Positions 63,240 through 64,000 of a DNA stretch of 64,000 bases are shown in pieces (within the stretch, counting starts at the first letter, position 1; each line of letters begins with the position of its first letter). The position numbers and the translations under genes were made by a program. Under the pieces are notes generated by a model. It ran no database searches. It saw only the letters and a list, made by a program, of their open reading frames with translations, and had not been told where the DNA came from. Location of the stretch: assembly GCA_030603695.1 (NCBI GenBank), contig JAUVXF010000010.1, positions 27,722 to 91,721 on the forward strand, written 5' to 3'. This DNA is from Natronohydrobacter sp. Its GTDB lineage: Bacteria > Pseudomonadota > Alphaproteobacteria > Rhodobacterales > Rhodobacteraceae.

Positions 63240-63926
63240 ATGAAGTACATTGTTTTTGTTTGTCTTTTTTGGATTGCACATCCTTCTATGGTACTGGCGG
63301 ATGCGCCGGTGGATGGACATGGTGACGAGATCATCCAAATCAGGGACAGGCTGCAAGCGATAGAGATTGATCTGGCGCGGCTGGGGGTAGTGAATGACGA
63401 ATTGGGGGCAGTTCGGCGGGAATTGTCGGATGCGCTTATGCAGATTTCCAATTTTCTGGCCGTGGCCGACAGGACGCTGGATGCCGCGACTGCATCCATT
63501 TCTGCGGCGGATGCTGCGACGAATGCTAGTCAGTCTTATTTAGAGTGGACGGGGATAATGATAGGACTCGCGGGTATATTGGCAGCGGCCCTAACCGTTT
63601 ACCTGACACGGCAAACAATAGAGCGCGCATCAATAAAAATTCTGGAACAACTGAAGAAGCCTTCAAAGGTGAACGGTGAGGCCGACATTTCGATCATAGA
63701 ACAAATAAGGCGCAGCGTTTACGATGATCTGTATGAAGACTTGTCTTCTCAAAGTCTGTCATCAATCCTGCAAAATGATAAGAATCTGAAAATGTTCAAG
63801 GATCTGATTGAGGGGGCAGTAGAGCAAAAGCTGGCAAAAATGCAGAATGGTGGGGACTTGGAGTTCGTAGCAAGTGACCTGCCCCCAATAAACTGGGCCA
63901 TTCAAAAGGAGAGTTTGTTCTTGTAA
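63240..63926 (+). CDS. Unknown envelope protein, possibly cut short by an IS element
   Basis: Protein of 228 residues as read. Signal peptide at residues 1-20, a coiled-coil stretch (about 28-95), one membrane helix near 102-122 (TGIMIGLAGILAAALTVYL) and a charged cytoplasmic tail. I recognise no family. The tail is AT-richer than the host average. The stop codon lies just where an IS3-type sequence seems to begin (TGTAACG at 63922), so the natural C-terminus may have been lost. Confidence 0.6.
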   Translation: MKYIVFVCLFWIAHPSMVLADAPVDGHGDEIIQIRDRLQAIEIDLARLGVVNDELGAVRRELSDALMQISNFLAVADRTLDAATASISAADAATNASQSYLEWTGIMIGLAGILAAALTVYLTRQTIERASIKILEQLKKPSKVNGEADISIIEQIRRSVYDDLYEDLSSQSLSSILQNDKNLKMFKDLIEGAVEQKLAKMQNGGDLEFVASDLPPINWAIQKESLFL

Positions 63927-64000
63927 CGTTCGTCAGAACAAGGAGAACAGACGATGCGCAAATCACGTTTCACCGAAGAGCAGATTGTAGGGATCCTGCA
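63922..64000 (+). mobile_element. Left end of an IS3-family insertion sequence (partial)
   Basis: The terminal sequence TGTAACGTTCGTCAG leads, after a GGAG ribosome site, into an IS3-type orfA. Ends outside the window, so the right end and target duplication cannot be seen. The exact left boundary is inferred. Confidence 0.6.
63954..64000 (+). CDS. IS3-family transposase OrfA (N-terminal fragment)
   Basis: The 15 complete codons read MRKSRFTEEQIVGIL, the common opening of IS3-family OrfA proteins, the helix-turn-helix subunit of the OrfAB transposase. Truncated by the window edge. Confidence 0.8.
   Translation, partial: MRKSRFTEEQIVGIL

Noticed and set aside
1..64000. CRISPR arrays and rRNA genes
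   Set aside because: No regularly spaced direct repeats and no rRNA-like sequence were seen; the only tandem repeat is the in-frame Gly-Tyr coding repeat.

Overview
The window looks like a chromosomal segment of a Rhodobacteraceae (Alphaproteobacteria, Rhodobacterales) bacterium. It is GC-rich with tightly packed, often overlapping genes. It carries a RegB/RegA(PrrBA)-SenC redox module, a three-gene cytochrome bc1 operon, an AerR/PpaA-like B12-domain regulator, a complete beta-hydroxyaspartate (bhc) cluster and an AcuI-type acrylyl-CoA reductase. All of these are at home in that family. I cannot fix the genus.

Layout. 1-7 kb: 3' end of a GH42 beta-galactosidase, a B12-binding regulator, a short zinc-ribbon protein, and an exopolysaccharide export/kinase/phosphatase operon (wzb-wzc-wza type). 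6.6-13.4 kb: cobO, ilvD, a bicarbonate transporter with its PII-like partner and a divergent LysR gene, then a GntR regulator divergent from acuI. Two perfect operator palindromes lie between those last two genes. 13.5-19 kb: bhcABCD with divergent bhcR. 19.0-20.9 kb: an AT-richer two-gene insert (FRG-domain plus DUF262 proteins), the best candidate for a poorly described, probably defensive system. 21-29 kb: housekeeping (S49 peptidase, Ca/Na antiporter, pteridine-reductase-like SDR, uvrC, gph, rpe) with a DnaA-box-bearing AT-rich gap before uvrC. 29-41 kb: D,D-carboxypeptidase with SPOR domain, dinB, clpS, an rRNA methyltransferase, regA-senC/regB. 41-51 kb: petABC, an EamA transporter, and purine catabolism (xdhABC-guaD). 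51-64 kb: tRNA-Val, lon, a lytic transglycosylase, a glutathionyl-hydroquinone reductase, a C-S lyase, a def-def2-fmt operon whose second deformylase has lost catalytic residues, and a methionine block (metZ with a SAM-II riboswitch, metF, divergent metR with a perfect MetR box). The window ends in an envelope protein gene abutting the start of an IS3-family element.

How the parts fit. bhcABCD turns glyoxylate and glycine into oxaloacetate; acuI reduces acrylyl-CoA from DMSP/acrylate; xdh-guaD recycles purines; sbtA/sbtB take up bicarbonate. RegBA-SenC senses redox state and, in relatives, controls respiration and photosynthesis genes. Methionine genes are under two visible controls: a SAM-II riboswitch with attenuator ahead of metZ and a MetR site between metF and metR.

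Several dispersed elements recur within the window: a RUP-like palindrome (two copies), a 44-nt double-hairpin repeat (two inverted copies) and a TATTTTTGCCAAGATGAA motif (two copies). No CRISPR array or rRNA gene was seen; one tRNA gene was found.
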